Positions 8,578 to 17,114 of a stretch of 64,000 nucleotides of DNA are shown here, piece by piece. This stretch comes from Stagnimonas sp965279705 (lineage in GTDB: Bacteria; Pseudomonadota; Gammaproteobacteria; Nevskiales; Nevskiaceae). The notes below the pieces were generated by a model. That model ran no database searches, had not been told where the DNA came from, and saw only the letters and a list, made by a program, of their open reading frames with translations. Position numbers and translations under genes: made by a program. The stretch covers positions 992,001 through 1,056,000 of the forward strand of contig OZ257257.1 in the NCBI GenBank assembly GCA_965279705.1. The letters are read 5' to 3'. The stretch's first letter is position 1; the number at the start of each line of letters is the position of its first letter.

Positions 8578-10377
8578 ATGACAATGGATCTGCTCTCCAC
8601 CCCTGAATACCGCGCCGGCAAGGTCTACAGACGCCTCTTGGGCTATGCGGCACCGCACTGGCGCATGTTTCTGCTGGCCGTGCTGGGCATGGTGCTGTTC
8701 TCGGCCACCGATGTGGCAGTGGCCCGGCTGATGAAGCCGCTGGTGGACGGCACCTTCGTGCAGAAAGACCTCGCCGTGATCCGCTGGCTGCCGCTTGCGA
8801 TCCTCGGCTTGTTTCTGGTGCGCGGGGTGGCGGGTTATCTCTCCAGCATGGGCATGGCGGTGGTGGGCCAGCGCGTGGTGTCGAAGCTGCGGCTGGAGGT
8901 ATTCGACCACCTGCTGCATGTGCCGGTGAAGCATCACGACCGCTCCACCAATGCCGAGATGCAGACGCGCCTGACCTTCCAGGCCAACGCGCTGTCGGAT
9001 GCCGCGATGGGTGTGACCACCGCCATCATCAAGGATGGCCTCACGGCGATCGGCCTGTTGGGTTTGATGTTCTACACCAGCTGGCAGCTGACGCTGTACG
9101 TGCTGGTGATTGCACCCGTGCTCGCGGTGTCGGTCACCTGGGTCAACAAGCGCTTTCGCCGCCTGCAGCAGTCCTTGCAGAGTTCGATGGGCAGCATCGG
9201 CCACGCGGCGGACGAGGCCATCACTGGCCGCCGCATCGTCAAGATCTATGGCGGTGAGCGTTTTGCGGCGCAGCAGTTCGACAACATCAACGAACAGTTC
9301 CGCAAGTTCTCGGTGAAGTTGGCAGGCAACAACGCGCTCTCGTATTCCATTCTCGAGTTCATCGCCGCGCTCGGTATTTCCTCGCTGGTGTTTGTGGCGA
9401 CGAGGCCGGAAACACTGGCGCAGATGTCGGCCGGCACCTTCACCAGCTTCGTGGTCGCCATGCTGTCGCTGCGCGCGCCGATCTCCAACATGAGCAACCT
9501 CAGCGAGCGCCTGCAGCGCGGCCTGGTTGCCGGTGCCGACATCTTCCATTTCATCGACCGCCCGCGCGAGATGGACAAGGGCACGCATACCGTGGAGCGG
9601 GCCGCTGGCGCCTTGCAGTTCGACAACGTGCACTTCCGCTACAGCGACGACGCGGCCGAGGCTCTGAGCGGCGTGAGTCTGCAAGTGCCAGCCGGTAAGA
9701 CGGTGGCCTTCGTCGGCAAGTCCGGCTCGGGTAAATCCACCTTGCTGTCGCTGATCCCGCGCTTCTACGACCCCACGGAGGGTGCAGTGCGATTGGATGG
9801 CGTTGATCTGCGCGATTACCCGCTGAAGAACCTGCGCCAGCAGCTGGCCCTGGTCGACCAGAACGTGGTGCTGTTCAACGCCACCATCGGCGAGAACATC
9901 GCCTATGGCCAGGGCGAGGTGACCCGCGAGCAACTCGAAGCGGCCGCGCGCGGGGCCAACGCCTGGGAGTTCATCGCCAAGCTGCCGCAGGGGCTCGATA
10001 CACCCATCGGCCAAGCCGGCGTGATGCTCAGCGGCGGCCAGCGCCAGCGCATCACGATTGCCCGCGCGCTGCTCAAGAACGCGCCCATCCTGATTCTCGA
10101 CGAGGCCACTTCGGCGCTTGATACTGAAAGCGAGCGGCTGATCCAGAACGCGCTCGAATCGCTCAAGCAGGGCCGCACCACGCTGGTGATCGCACACCGG
10201 CTTTCCACCATCCAGAACGCCGATCTCATCGTCGTCATGCACGACGGCGTGGTTGCAGAGCAGGGCACGCACGCCGAGCTGCTGGCGCACGACGGCGCCT
10301 ATGCCGCGCTGCACCGCCTGCAGTTCCGCGACGCGGAAGACGCGCCGGCCGCCACGCCCGAAACCTTGCTGGCGTGA
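8578..10377 (+). CDS. msbA: Lipid A export ABC transporter MsbA
   Basis: Inner-membrane ABC half-transporter of 599 aa that flips lipid A-core from the inner to the outer leaflet of the cytoplasmic membrane. The N-terminal half has about six membrane segments. The ATPase half shows Walker A (GKSGSGKST), the signature LSGGQRQR, Walker B in ILILDEATSALD and the switch His in IAHRLST. The stop overlaps the GTG start of lpxK by 4 bp, the familiar msbA-lpxK coupling, which supports lipid A over drug export. The first ATG (8578) is used; a second Met two codons later is also possible. Confidence 0.96.
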   Translation: MTMDLLSTPEYRAGKVYRRLLGYAAPHWRMFLLAVLGMVLFSATDVAVARLMKPLVDGTFVQKDLAVIRWLPLAILGLFLVRGVAGYLSSMGMAVVGQRVVSKLRLEVFDHLLHVPVKHHDRSTNAEMQTRLTFQANALSDAAMGVTTAIIKDGLTAIGLLGLMFYTSWQLTLYVLVIAPVLAVSVTWVNKRFRRLQQSLQSSMGSIGHAADEAITGRRIVKIYGGERFAAQQFDNINEQFRKFSVKLAGNNALSYSILEFIAALGISSLVFVATRPETLAQMSAGTFTSFVVAMLSLRAPISNMSNLSERLQRGLVAGADIFHFIDRPREMDKGTHTVERAAGALQFDNVHFRYSDDAAEALSGVSLQVPAGKTVAFVGKSGSGKSTLLSLIPRFYDPTEGAVRLDGVDLRDYPLKNLRQQLALVDQNVVLFNATIGENIAYGQGEVTREQLEAAARGANAWEFIAKLPQGLDTPIGQAGVMLSGGQRQRITIARALLKNAPILILDEATSALDTESERLIQNALESLKQGRTTLVIAHRLSTIQNADLIVVMHDGVVAEQGTHAELLAHDGAYAALHRLQFRDAEDAPAATPETLLA

Positions 10378-11393
10378 GGGCTGCGCTGACCGCCGCGCTG
10401 CAAGCGATCTGGTGGCGGCCGCAGACACCGCCGCTGATGCTGCGCGGGCTTGAACGCCTCTACGCTGGAATAGCCGACACCATCGCGCAACGCCGAAAAG
10501 TGCGCGCTGTGCGACTGCCGGTGCCGGTTTTGGTCATCGGCAACATCGCCATCGGCGGCACTGGCAAGACACCGATCACCTTGGCACTGATCGAGCAGCT
10601 GCAGGCGATGGACGCGACACCGGGCGTACTGTCGCGCGGCTATGGCGGCGCGGGACCATTCCCCCTGTTGGTGAATGGCGGCACTGCTGCCGCACAAGCC
10701 GGTGACGAGCCCGCGTTGATCGCCCAGCGCGCCGGCGTGCCGGTGTGCGTTGCCCCCTCGCGTGCCGAGGCGGGGCGCGTGCTGATGGCGGCACACCCCG
10801 AGGTGGATGTGCTGCTCTGCGACGACGGCTTGCAGCACTACGCCCTGGCACGCGATGTGGAGCTTTGCGTCGTCGACGGCGTGCGCGGACACGGCAACGG
10901 CCATCGCCTGCCCGCAGGCCCCTTGCGGGAATTGCCCGCACGCACCGCCGCCTGCGCGCTGGTGCTGGTCAATGGTGGCGAGGCCACGGCCTATGGCCGC
11001 AATGCGCTGCGTTTCGACCTGGTGGCAGACCATGCGGTGCAGCTGCGCACAGGCGAGCGTCGCCCGCTCTCCGCTTTTGCAGGCATGACCGTCGAGGCCG
11101 TAGCAGGCATTGGTCGGCCGCAGCGGTTCTTCGACGTGCTGGCTGCACATGGGCTGATGGCGCGCGCGCATCCCTTTGCCGATCACCAGGCTTTCAGTGC
11201 TGATGACCTTCGGTTTGCAGGCGCAGCCCCGGTCTTGATGACCGAGAAAGATGCCGTGAAATGTCGTGCACTGAATCTGCCTGCCGATCGTGCGTACTGG
11301 TACGTGCCGGTGACGGCTGTGTTCACACAAGACGCAACGATGCGTGTGCAAGAATGCCTGCGCTCATTTCTCGCGCTGCGCCGCAGCCCCTGA
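10374..11393 (+). CDS. lpxK: Tetraacyldisaccharide 4'-kinase
   Basis: Membrane-associated kinase that adds the 4'-phosphate to the lipid A disaccharide. The 339-aa length fits the family. The P-loop is IGGTGKTP near residue 61, preceded by VIGNIAIGG. The conserved DDGLQHYALARDVELCVVD segment is present. The GTG start at 10374 overlaps the msbA stop (GTGA), implying translational coupling. It is followed by a putative phosphatase after 23 bp. Confidence 0.96.
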   Translation: MRAALTAALQAIWWRPQTPPLMLRGLERLYAGIADTIAQRRKVRAVRLPVPVLVIGNIAIGGTGKTPITLALIEQLQAMDATPGVLSRGYGGAGPFPLLVNGGTAAAQAGDEPALIAQRAGVPVCVAPSRAEAGRVLMAAHPEVDVLLCDDGLQHYALARDVELCVVDGVRGHGNGHRLPAGPLRELPARTAACALVLVNGGEATAYGRNALRFDLVADHAVQLRTGERRPLSAFAGMTVEAVAGIGRPQRFFDVLAAHGLMARAHPFADHQAFSADDLRFAGAAPVLMTEKDAVKCRALNLPADRAYWYVPVTAVFTQDATMRVQECLRSFLALRRSP

Positions 11394-11416
11394 CGATCGC
11401 GCCTTTCGCATAACTC

Positions 11417-12124
11417 ATGAACCCGACCCAGATCATCCCGCGCGCGCCGCTGTCCCCACCGGTCATGGCGCCACTGTCAGCCTGGCGACGCTTCGTGGTG
11501 TGGCTCAATTCGATCTTTATCGACCACTCGTTCTTCCGGTTTTTCTACAACCTGCGCTCGCGCGTGGGGCGTGACCTGTTCCGCTCGGCGCACCCCATGC
11601 CGTACCAGGTGCGCGCGGCCCAGAAAGCAGGTATTCGCAGCATCATCAGCCTGCGCGGCATAGAGCCGCACCTGGGCAGCAATGTGCTGGAGTGGGAAGC
11701 CTGCCGCGCCATCGGCCTGCCCATCGTGCACCTGCCCATCGGCTCGCGCGAAGCGCCGCACCGCGATGCGATTCTCGGCCTGGACCAGCTGTTCGATACG
11801 TTGCCCAAGCCCATCCTCGCGCACTGCAAATCCGGCGCAGACCGTGCGGGGTTGGCGAGCACGCTGTATCTGCTGCTGAAGGAAAACGCGCCGTACGAAG
11901 AGGCGATCAAGCAGATGGAGTTCTGGCGTCACGGCCATGTGAAGCAGGCCAAGACCGGCGTGCTCGACCACTTCTTCGAGACCTATCGCCAGCACCATGC
12001 CGCGCACGGTACGCCATTCCGCGAGTGGGTCGAACACCACTATGACCGCAAGGTGGTGGAGAAGAGTTTCCACTCGCAGTGGTGGGCCAATCACATCGTC
12101 GATCGCATCCTGCGCCGCGAATAA
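11417..12124 (+). CDS. Dual-specificity/tyrosine-type phosphatase family protein
   Basis: Predicted cysteine-dependent phosphatase of 235 aa. The signature CX5R is AHCKSGADRAG with Cys about 137 and Arg about 143. An upstream conserved SLRG loop and a substrate-contact region RSAHPMPYQ are as in bacterial dual-specificity phosphatases. The N-terminal 50 residues are rich in Phe/Trp/Arg and may lie on the membrane (one short hydrophobic stretch). It lies between lpxK and ycaR-kdsB, so a role in lipid A, Kdo or another envelope phosphate pathway is a reasonable inference, but the substrate (lipid, sugar or protein phosphate) is unknown. Confidence 0.85.
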   Translation: MNPTQIIPRAPLSPPVMAPLSAWRRFVVWLNSIFIDHSFFRFFYNLRSRVGRDLFRSAHPMPYQVRAAQKAGIRSIISLRGIEPHLGSNVLEWEACRAIGLPIVHLPIGSREAPHRDAILGLDQLFDTLPKPILAHCKSGADRAGLASTLYLLLKENAPYEEAIKQMEFWRHGHVKQAKTGVLDHFFETYRQHHAAHGTPFREWVEHHYDRKVVEKSFHSQWWANHIVDRILRRE

Positions 12125-12265
12125 AAGTCATCTCCTAAGCTACTGCGCTCGTCATTTTGCGTGTCGGCGGTGCTCGCCGTCCTCACGGCCACCAGGCCGC
12201 TGCGGGTGCTGCGCTCCGGCGTCATGCAAACTGCCTTCGCTCGCTACGCTTATGAGATAACTTTT
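12123..12265 (+). repeat. 143-bp palindromic intergenic element
   Basis: A long imperfect inverted repeat fills most of the gap between the phosphatase gene and ycaR. Terminal arms are AAAAGTCATCTCCTAAGC (12123-12140) and the reverse complement of AAAAGTTATCTCATAAGC (12248-12265), 16 of 18 identical. The centre is GGCC-ACCA-GGCC at 12187-12198, so the whole element could fold as one hairpin. The left end overlaps the phosphatase stop codon. It looks like a non-coding repeat of the MITE/REP class, but no second copy was found in this window, so the class is inferred only from structure. Confidence 0.7.
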
Positions 12266-12307
12266 TAGCGCATTCTTCATCACACAATTCTCAAGAAACA
12301 AAAAATA

Positions 12308-12493
12308 ATGGACAAACGCCTGCTCGATATCCTGGTCTGCCCCGTTACGCAGACTGCTCTCGTTTATAAATCTGCGGCGCAGGAGCTGTGGTGTCGCGCC
12401 TCGCGCCTCGCATATCCCATCCGTGATGGCGTGCCGGTGATGCTGGAAGACGAGGCGCGTTCACTGACGGATGACGAAGCGGCGACGCTGTGA
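12308..12493 (+). CDS. ycaR: Trm112/YcaR family small protein
   Basis: A 61-aa protein of the UPF0434/Trm112-like family (MDKRLLDILVCPVTQ start, YPIRDGVPVML core). In Enterobacteria the homologue ycaR lies between lpxK and kdsB, exactly as here, so the position supports the call. Eukaryotic Trm112 is a methyltransferase partner, but the bacterial role is not established. Cys residues remain at about 11 and 29, while the CPxC pair is broken (CPVT), so a complete zinc site is unlikely. The stop overlaps the kdsB GTG start by 4 bp. Confidence 0.92.
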   Translation: MDKRLLDILVCPVTQTALVYKSAAQELWCRASRLAYPIRDGVPVMLEDEARSLTDDEAATL

Positions 12494-13254
12494 ACTTCGA
12501 GGTTGTTATCCCGGCGCGCTTGGGCTCCACGCGCTTGCCGCGTAAGGTGTTGCGCGACTTGGCTGGCAAGCCGGTGGTGCAGTGGGTCTGGCAGGCGGCG
12601 ATGGCAGCCGGCGCCCACAGCGTCACCATTGCCACCGATGCTGAGGAAGTGGCTGCCGTCTGCAGGGGCTTTGGCGCCACGGTGGCAATAACCGATGCGG
12701 CCCATCAGTCCGGCACCGATCGCGCTAATGAGGTCGCGCGCCAGCAGGGCTGGAGTGCCGACACCATCATCGTCAACGTGCAGGGCGATGAGCCGCTGAT
12801 GCCACCCGCACTGATCGCGCAGGCCGCAGCCCTGCTGGCCGATGATGGCGAGGCGCACATCGCGACCCTCGCGCATGCCATCCACGACGAGGCCGACTTC
12901 GCCAATCCCAACGTGGTGAAAGTGGTGTGCGACCGCCGGGATTACGCGCTGTACTTTTCGCGCGCACCCATCCCTTGGCAGCGCGATGGCTCTACGCGAA
13001 GCGCACCCCTTCTGCCGCAACGCTTGGCGCACCGGCATATCGGCCTTTACGCATATAGGGCCGGGGCACTAGCCGAGTTCAGCGCGCTGCCGCCCGCAGC
13101 GCTGGAAACCTGTGAGGCACTCGAGCAGTTGCGCGCACTCACGCACGGTTTTCGTATCAAGCTGGGCTTTACCGACACGCCGCCGCCGCGTGGTGTCGAT
13201 ACCGAAGAAGACATGGTGGTGCTGGCGGCGCACTTCGCGGCGCGTTCTGCGTAA
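12490..13254 (+). CDS. kdsB: CMP-Kdo synthetase (3-deoxy-manno-octulosonate cytidylyltransferase)
   Basis: Cytoplasmic enzyme that activates Kdo with CTP for transfer to lipid A. The 254-aa length is typical. The nucleotide-binding start VIPARLGSTRLPRK and the metal/substrate segment VNVQGDEPL are clear, followed by YFSRAPIPW. The GTG start overlaps the ycaR stop. With msbA and lpxK it forms an inner-core/lipid A operon, closed by the hairpin at 13280-13306. Confidence 0.97.
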   Translation: MNFEVVIPARLGSTRLPRKVLRDLAGKPVVQWVWQAAMAAGAHSVTIATDAEEVAAVCRGFGATVAITDAAHQSGTDRANEVARQQGWSADTIIVNVQGDEPLMPPALIAQAAALLADDGEAHIATLAHAIHDEADFANPNVVKVVCDRRDYALYFSRAPIPWQRDGSTRSAPLLPQRLAHRHIGLYAYRAGALAEFSALPPAALETCEALEQLRALTHGFRIKLGFTDTPPPRGVDTEEDMVVLAAHFAARSA

Positions 13255-13279
13255 GCGCTCCCGCAAAAGGAGGGGACAC

Positions 13280-13306
13280 AAAAAAGCCCGCATTGCGGGC
13301 TTTTTT
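13280..13306. terminator. Bidirectional rho-independent terminator between kdsB and rne
   Basis: Perfect 11-bp stem AAAAAGCCCGC / GCGGGCTTTTT with a 3-nt loop (ATT), flanked by A- and T-tracts. It sits between the convergent ends of kdsB (+) and rne (-) and can serve both strands. Confidence 0.9.
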
Positions 13307-13320
13307 GTAACAACCTCAGA

Positions 13321-16300
13321 TCACACCAGAGGTTTCTGCTCGGCATCGTGCTGCGATGTGTTGACGTCAGCGACGGGCGCGGATTCCACTGCAGTCGCTG
13401 CAACTTGCATTGCCTCCTCACCGGCCTGGATCGCTGCCACCGAGACACCGGTTTCGGCTGCCGGGGCATCTACGAGCGGTGCAGAAGCCACCGGCTCAGG
13501 GCGACGCTCGCGGCGTGCGCGGGAGTCTTCACGACCCGACACGATCAGGCGCGGCATGAAGTTGCCCACCGGTGCTACCGAAGCCGTCTGCGGCGAGGCC
13601 GAGAGCACCGGCAGCGAGGTGGGTGCACCATCGCCGCTGGCAATCAAACGCGGGGCGAAGTTTTTGGGTGCGGCGGCAGTCAGCGGCGTGCTTTCGCTCA
13701 CCATCTGTGGCGCATCACTTTCCAGATCGCCATCACCGCTGGCCACCAGGCGCGGCATCCGCTCGCCGGTCACTTCTTCAGCACGGGCGACGATCACGGG
13801 CACCGCAACCGGTACGGGCGTGGCGGCTTCTTCACGCGGGGCGGTTGGCAGGGCGCGCGGGCGGCCCGAGGGCGTGTCCATCGCCGCCTGCATCACCGCC
13901 GCACTGGGCTGAAAGGCCGGCGCGGCTACAGGCGCAGGTGTCGGCGCTGGCGCCGCAACCACAGGTGCAGCAACCGGGGCCACGAAAGGTGCAGCAGCGG
14001 GTGCTTCGACTTCCACCGTGCTGACGGCCTCGCTGGCCGGGAGGCTGACCACTTCCGGGCTGCGGTCTTCGCCAGCGTCGGCTGTGTCGTCTTCCTCGCT
14101 GCCTTCAGTGGCTTCGGTGCCGTCGGCCAGCAACTGGCCTTGTGCATCGCGACCGCGGCCGCCACGGCGGCGGCGGTTGCGACGACCACGCAAGCTGCGA
14201 CCACCGGAGACGTTGTCGCGGCCCTCGGCCTCGCTTTCTGCCGTGCCGGACTCTGCGGACGGGCTGCCTTCAGTTGCGTCGGTGACCACCGGTTCCATCG
14301 TCGGCGTGCCGCTCAACAGACCCGGCATGAAAGTGGTGGCAGGCGCATCGGCCAGCGGCGGCAGGGCGATGATGCTGCCTGCAACTGCGGCTGCCTGGTC
14401 GATGCCATTGGCGGCAGCTTCCGGCTGCGCGCGGGGCGGACGGCCACCGCTGTCGCGTGCAGGACGACCGCCTTCAATGGGCTGACCCGCAGCCTGCTCG
14501 GGACGCGGGGTGCGCTCCGGACGCGGCGGACGACCTGCGCCGTCGGCCTCGTTGCGCGGTGGGCGGCCACCCTCGGGGCGGCCTTCGCTACGCTCAGGGC
14601 GTGGGCCACGCTCGGGACGCGGCTGCTGCGGCACACTGGCGCCGGTCTGTGCAGCCAGCGGCTGGCTGCCTTGCGCGTTCTGCGGCGGACGGCCGTCACG
14701 ACGCGGCTCACCCTGCGGCTTGCCATCACGGCGCTGCTGATTCTGTTGCGGCGGCTGGCCAGGGCGGCCATCGCGGCGCTGCGCATCATTGCGATGACCA
14801 TCGCGACCCTGCGGACGCTCGTCGCGCTTGCCATCGCGGCGGGGATCGCCGTGCTTGCCGTCGCGCCGTACATCGCGGCCACCCTTGTCGTCACGCTTGG
14901 GCTCGATCACCGGCTTGGCACCGAAGCCGAACACATAGGCAATGCGCGCCCAGAAGCTGTCCTTGGTCACCGCCACCTGCTGCATCACCAGTGCGGGTGC
15001 GGGGATCGGTGCGGGTACGGCGACGGGTGCGGGCACATGCACCGGCGGCGGGGTGGAGGGCAGAATGCCCTGCACCGCAGCTTCGTTGAGCGGCTTGCCG
15101 GCAGCGATGGTGACGATGGGCATCGACAGACGCTCATCGGCCTTGTAGTCGACCGCAATCTTGTGGCTGACGGCGTTGTTGTTGCCTTCGCCCACATGGT
15201 CACCCTTGATGCGGGCGATGTGGAAGTGCGGCGAGTCCAGCGTTTCGTTGGGCACCAGCGTGACTGCGACCTTGTAGGTCTTTTCGATCTCGCTCAGTTT
15301 CACGCGCTTTTCGTTGAGCAGGAAGGTGCCGACATCCACCGGCACCTGCGCGACGACGCGGGCGGTCTTGTCCTTCATGCCTTCTTCTTCAATCAGGCGC
15401 AGGATCGACAGCGCGAGTGATTCAACGCTGCGGATGTGGCCCAAGCCCGAGCAGCGCGGGCAGGTGATCTGGGTGTGCTCGACCAGGGTCGGGCGCAAGC
15501 GCTGGCGGCTCAGTTCGAGCAGGCCGAACTTCGAGATTTTGCCGAGCTGGATGCGTGCGCGATCCATCTCCACGTGCTTCTCAAGACGCTTCTCGACTTC
15601 GCGCTGGTTCTTGTTCGACTCCATGTCGATGAAGTCGATCACCACCAGACCGCCCAAGTCGCGCAGGCGCAGCTGGCGCGCCACTTCTTCGGCAGCTTCG
15701 AGGTTGGTGCGGAACGCGGTTTCTTCAATGCCGCCGCCGCCCGTGCTCTTGGCCGAGTTGATGTCGATGGCGGTAAGGGCTTCGGTGTGATCGATCACGA
15801 TCGAGCCGCCCGAGGGCAGCTTGATGGTGGACTCGTGCGCAGCCTCGATCTGGCTCTCGACCTGATAGCGGCTGAACAGCGCTACTTCATCCTTGTAAAG
15901 CTTGAGCTTGGGCAGATCGGCCGGCATGGTGGCCTCCATCTGCTGCTTCGCCTGCTGGTAGGTCTCGGGGTCGTCTACCCAGATCTCGCCGATGTCGGGG
16001 CGCAGATAGTCGCGCAGGGCGCGCAGCACCACGTTGTTTTCCTGGTAGACCAGGAAAGGGGCGGGCTTCTTCGCCACGGCCTCGATCACGGCGTTCCAGA
16101 TTTCGGCGAGATAGTTGCAATCCCACTGCAATTCTTCAGCGGTGCGGCCGACGCCATTGCTGCGCACGATCACGCCCATACCGGCAGGCAACACGAGGGC
16201 GTCGAGCGCTTCGCGGGTTTCTTCGCGGGCCTCGCCCTCGGCGCGGCGGCTAATGCCACCGGCCTTGGGGTTGTTGGGCATCAGCACCAAATAGCGGCCG

Positions 16301-16665
16301 GCGAGGCTGACATATGTGGTCAGCGCCGCGCCCTTGTTGCCGCGCTCTTCCTTCTCCACCTGCACGATGATCTCGGTGCCTTCGGCGACGAGTTCCTTCA
16401 TGTTGGGCGACGAGTTCGGAGCACCCGGTTTGTAATAGCTCTTGTGGATTTCCTTCAGCGGCAGAAAGCCGTGGCGCTCGGCGCCATACTCGACGAAGCA
16501 GGCTTCGAGCGAAGGTTCTACACGGGTGATCTTGCCTTTATAGACGTTCGACTTGCGCTGCTCGCGGGCAGCGGTTTCGATGTCAAGGTCGATTAACTTC
16601 TGGCCATCGACGATGGCGACCCGCAGCTCTTCCGGCTGGGTGGCATTGATGAGAATACGTTTCAT
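13321..16665 (-). CDS. rne: Ribonuclease E
   Basis: Endoribonuclease and degradosome scaffold of 1114 aa from the ATG at 16665 (MKRILINATQPEE, the canonical N-terminus). A further in-frame start 16 codons upstream is less likely. It has an S1 RNA-binding domain (residues about 35-120), the DNase I-like catalytic part with Asp residues in AIDINSAKS and VIDFIDM, and the zinc-link CPRCSGLG near residue 400. The long C-terminal half is low complexity: Arg/Asp/Gly/Gln-rich blocks, then Ala/Pro/Val-rich repeats, as expected of the disordered scaffold. It is divergent from rluC, as in E. coli. Autoregulation through its 5' leader is known in E. coli and possible here. Confidence 0.97.
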   Translation of the reverse strand: MKRILINATQPEELRVAIVDGQKLIDLDIETAAREQRKSNVYKGKITRVEPSLEACFVEYGAERHGFLPLKEIHKSYYKPGAPNSSPNMKELVAEGTEIIVQVEKEERGNKGAALTTYVSLAGRYLVLMPNNPKAGGISRRAEGEAREETREALDALVLPAGMGVIVRSNGVGRTAEELQWDCNYLAEIWNAVIEAVAKKPAPFLVYQENNVVLRALRDYLRPDIGEIWVDDPETYQQAKQQMEATMPADLPKLKLYKDEVALFSRYQVESQIEAAHESTIKLPSGGSIVIDHTEALTAIDINSAKSTGGGGIEETAFRTNLEAAEEVARQLRLRDLGGLVVIDFIDMESNKNQREVEKRLEKHVEMDRARIQLGKISKFGLLELSRQRLRPTLVEHTQITCPRCSGLGHIRSVESLALSILRLIEEEGMKDKTARVVAQVPVDVGTFLLNEKRVKLSEIEKTYKVAVTLVPNETLDSPHFHIARIKGDHVGEGNNNAVSHKIAVDYKADERLSMPIVTIAAGKPLNEAAVQGILPSTPPPVHVPAPVAVPAPIPAPALVMQQVAVTKDSFWARIAYVFGFGAKPVIEPKRDDKGGRDVRRDGKHGDPRRDGKRDERPQGRDGHRNDAQRRDGRPGQPPQQNQQRRDGKPQGEPRRDGRPPQNAQGSQPLAAQTGASVPQQPRPERGPRPERSEGRPEGGRPPRNEADGAGRPPRPERTPRPEQAAGQPIEGGRPARDSGGRPPRAQPEAAANGIDQAAAVAGSIIALPPLADAPATTFMPGLLSGTPTMEPVVTDATEGSPSAESGTAESEAEGRDNVSGGRSLRGRRNRRRRGGRGRDAQGQLLADGTEATEGSEEDDTADAGEDRSPEVVSLPASEAVSTVEVEAPAAAPFVAPVAAPVVAAPAPTPAPVAAPAFQPSAAVMQAAMDTPSGRPRALPTAPREEAATPVPVAVPVIVARAEEVTGERMPRLVASGDGDLESDAPQMVSESTPLTAAAPKNFAPRLIASGDGAPTSLPVLSASPQTASVAPVGNFMPRLIVSGREDSRARRERRPEPVASAPLVDAPAAETGVSVAAIQAGEEAMQVAATAVESAPVADVNTSQHDAEQKPLV

Positions 16666-17114
16666 GGTTTGTTCTTTCTGGTGGTGCGTGCGACCACGGT
16701 GAGGCAGGTGCAATCACGAAGTGCCTTGACTCTGTTCTGCTGCGGCGCGGCAAGTTGGCATAGGCCAACACGGGCACGGCCACCAGACGTTGAACTGTCT
16801 GGGAAGGTAGCAGGCACAGTAGCGACGCGAGCCCGTGGCAGAGTTGCCAGAGCACATCACGACTGATTGGGAGAAGGTTTTTCATCATCGCGTCCGCTCT
16901 TTGGGCGACGCTAAGGGTGGAACACAACGCTTGTCGCGAAGCGCGTGGCAGACCGGTTGTAGAGGGTCGCTTCGCACGGCAACAAACACTTTTGAAAAGG
17001 TCGGGGGCCGGGTGGTTTGTTAGCATCACGGCTTACAAACACCGGCGACCGGCTTGCAGCGGCTTCATAAACCTCATGAAGTGCCTCAGGTTTGGTGCCT
17101 AAAGCTCAGGAATT
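16666..17114. promoter_or_regulatory. Divergent rne-rluC intergenic region (449 bp)
   Basis: No convincing gene is present. The region separates divergent rne (-) and rluC (+) and must hold both promoters, though no consensus sigma-70 pair stands out. In the presumed rne leader a small hairpin TTGGC-ATAG-GCCAA lies at 16755-16768. A long structured leader is known for E. coli rne and is inferred here from length alone. Open frames across it lack family resemblance. Confidence 0.6.

Noticed and set aside
16583..17029. A 148-codon minus-strand frame overlapping the rne start and leader.
   Set aside because: No family resemblance, low-complexity composition, and it runs out of frame into rne; a leader region is the simpler reading.
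17042..17057. CGGCGACCGGCTTGCA, another GG-N10-GC match to the sigma-54 pattern upstream of rluC.
   Set aside because: The -24 half (CGGCGAC) matches poorly beyond GGC and the gene is a housekeeping rRNA modifier; probably chance.
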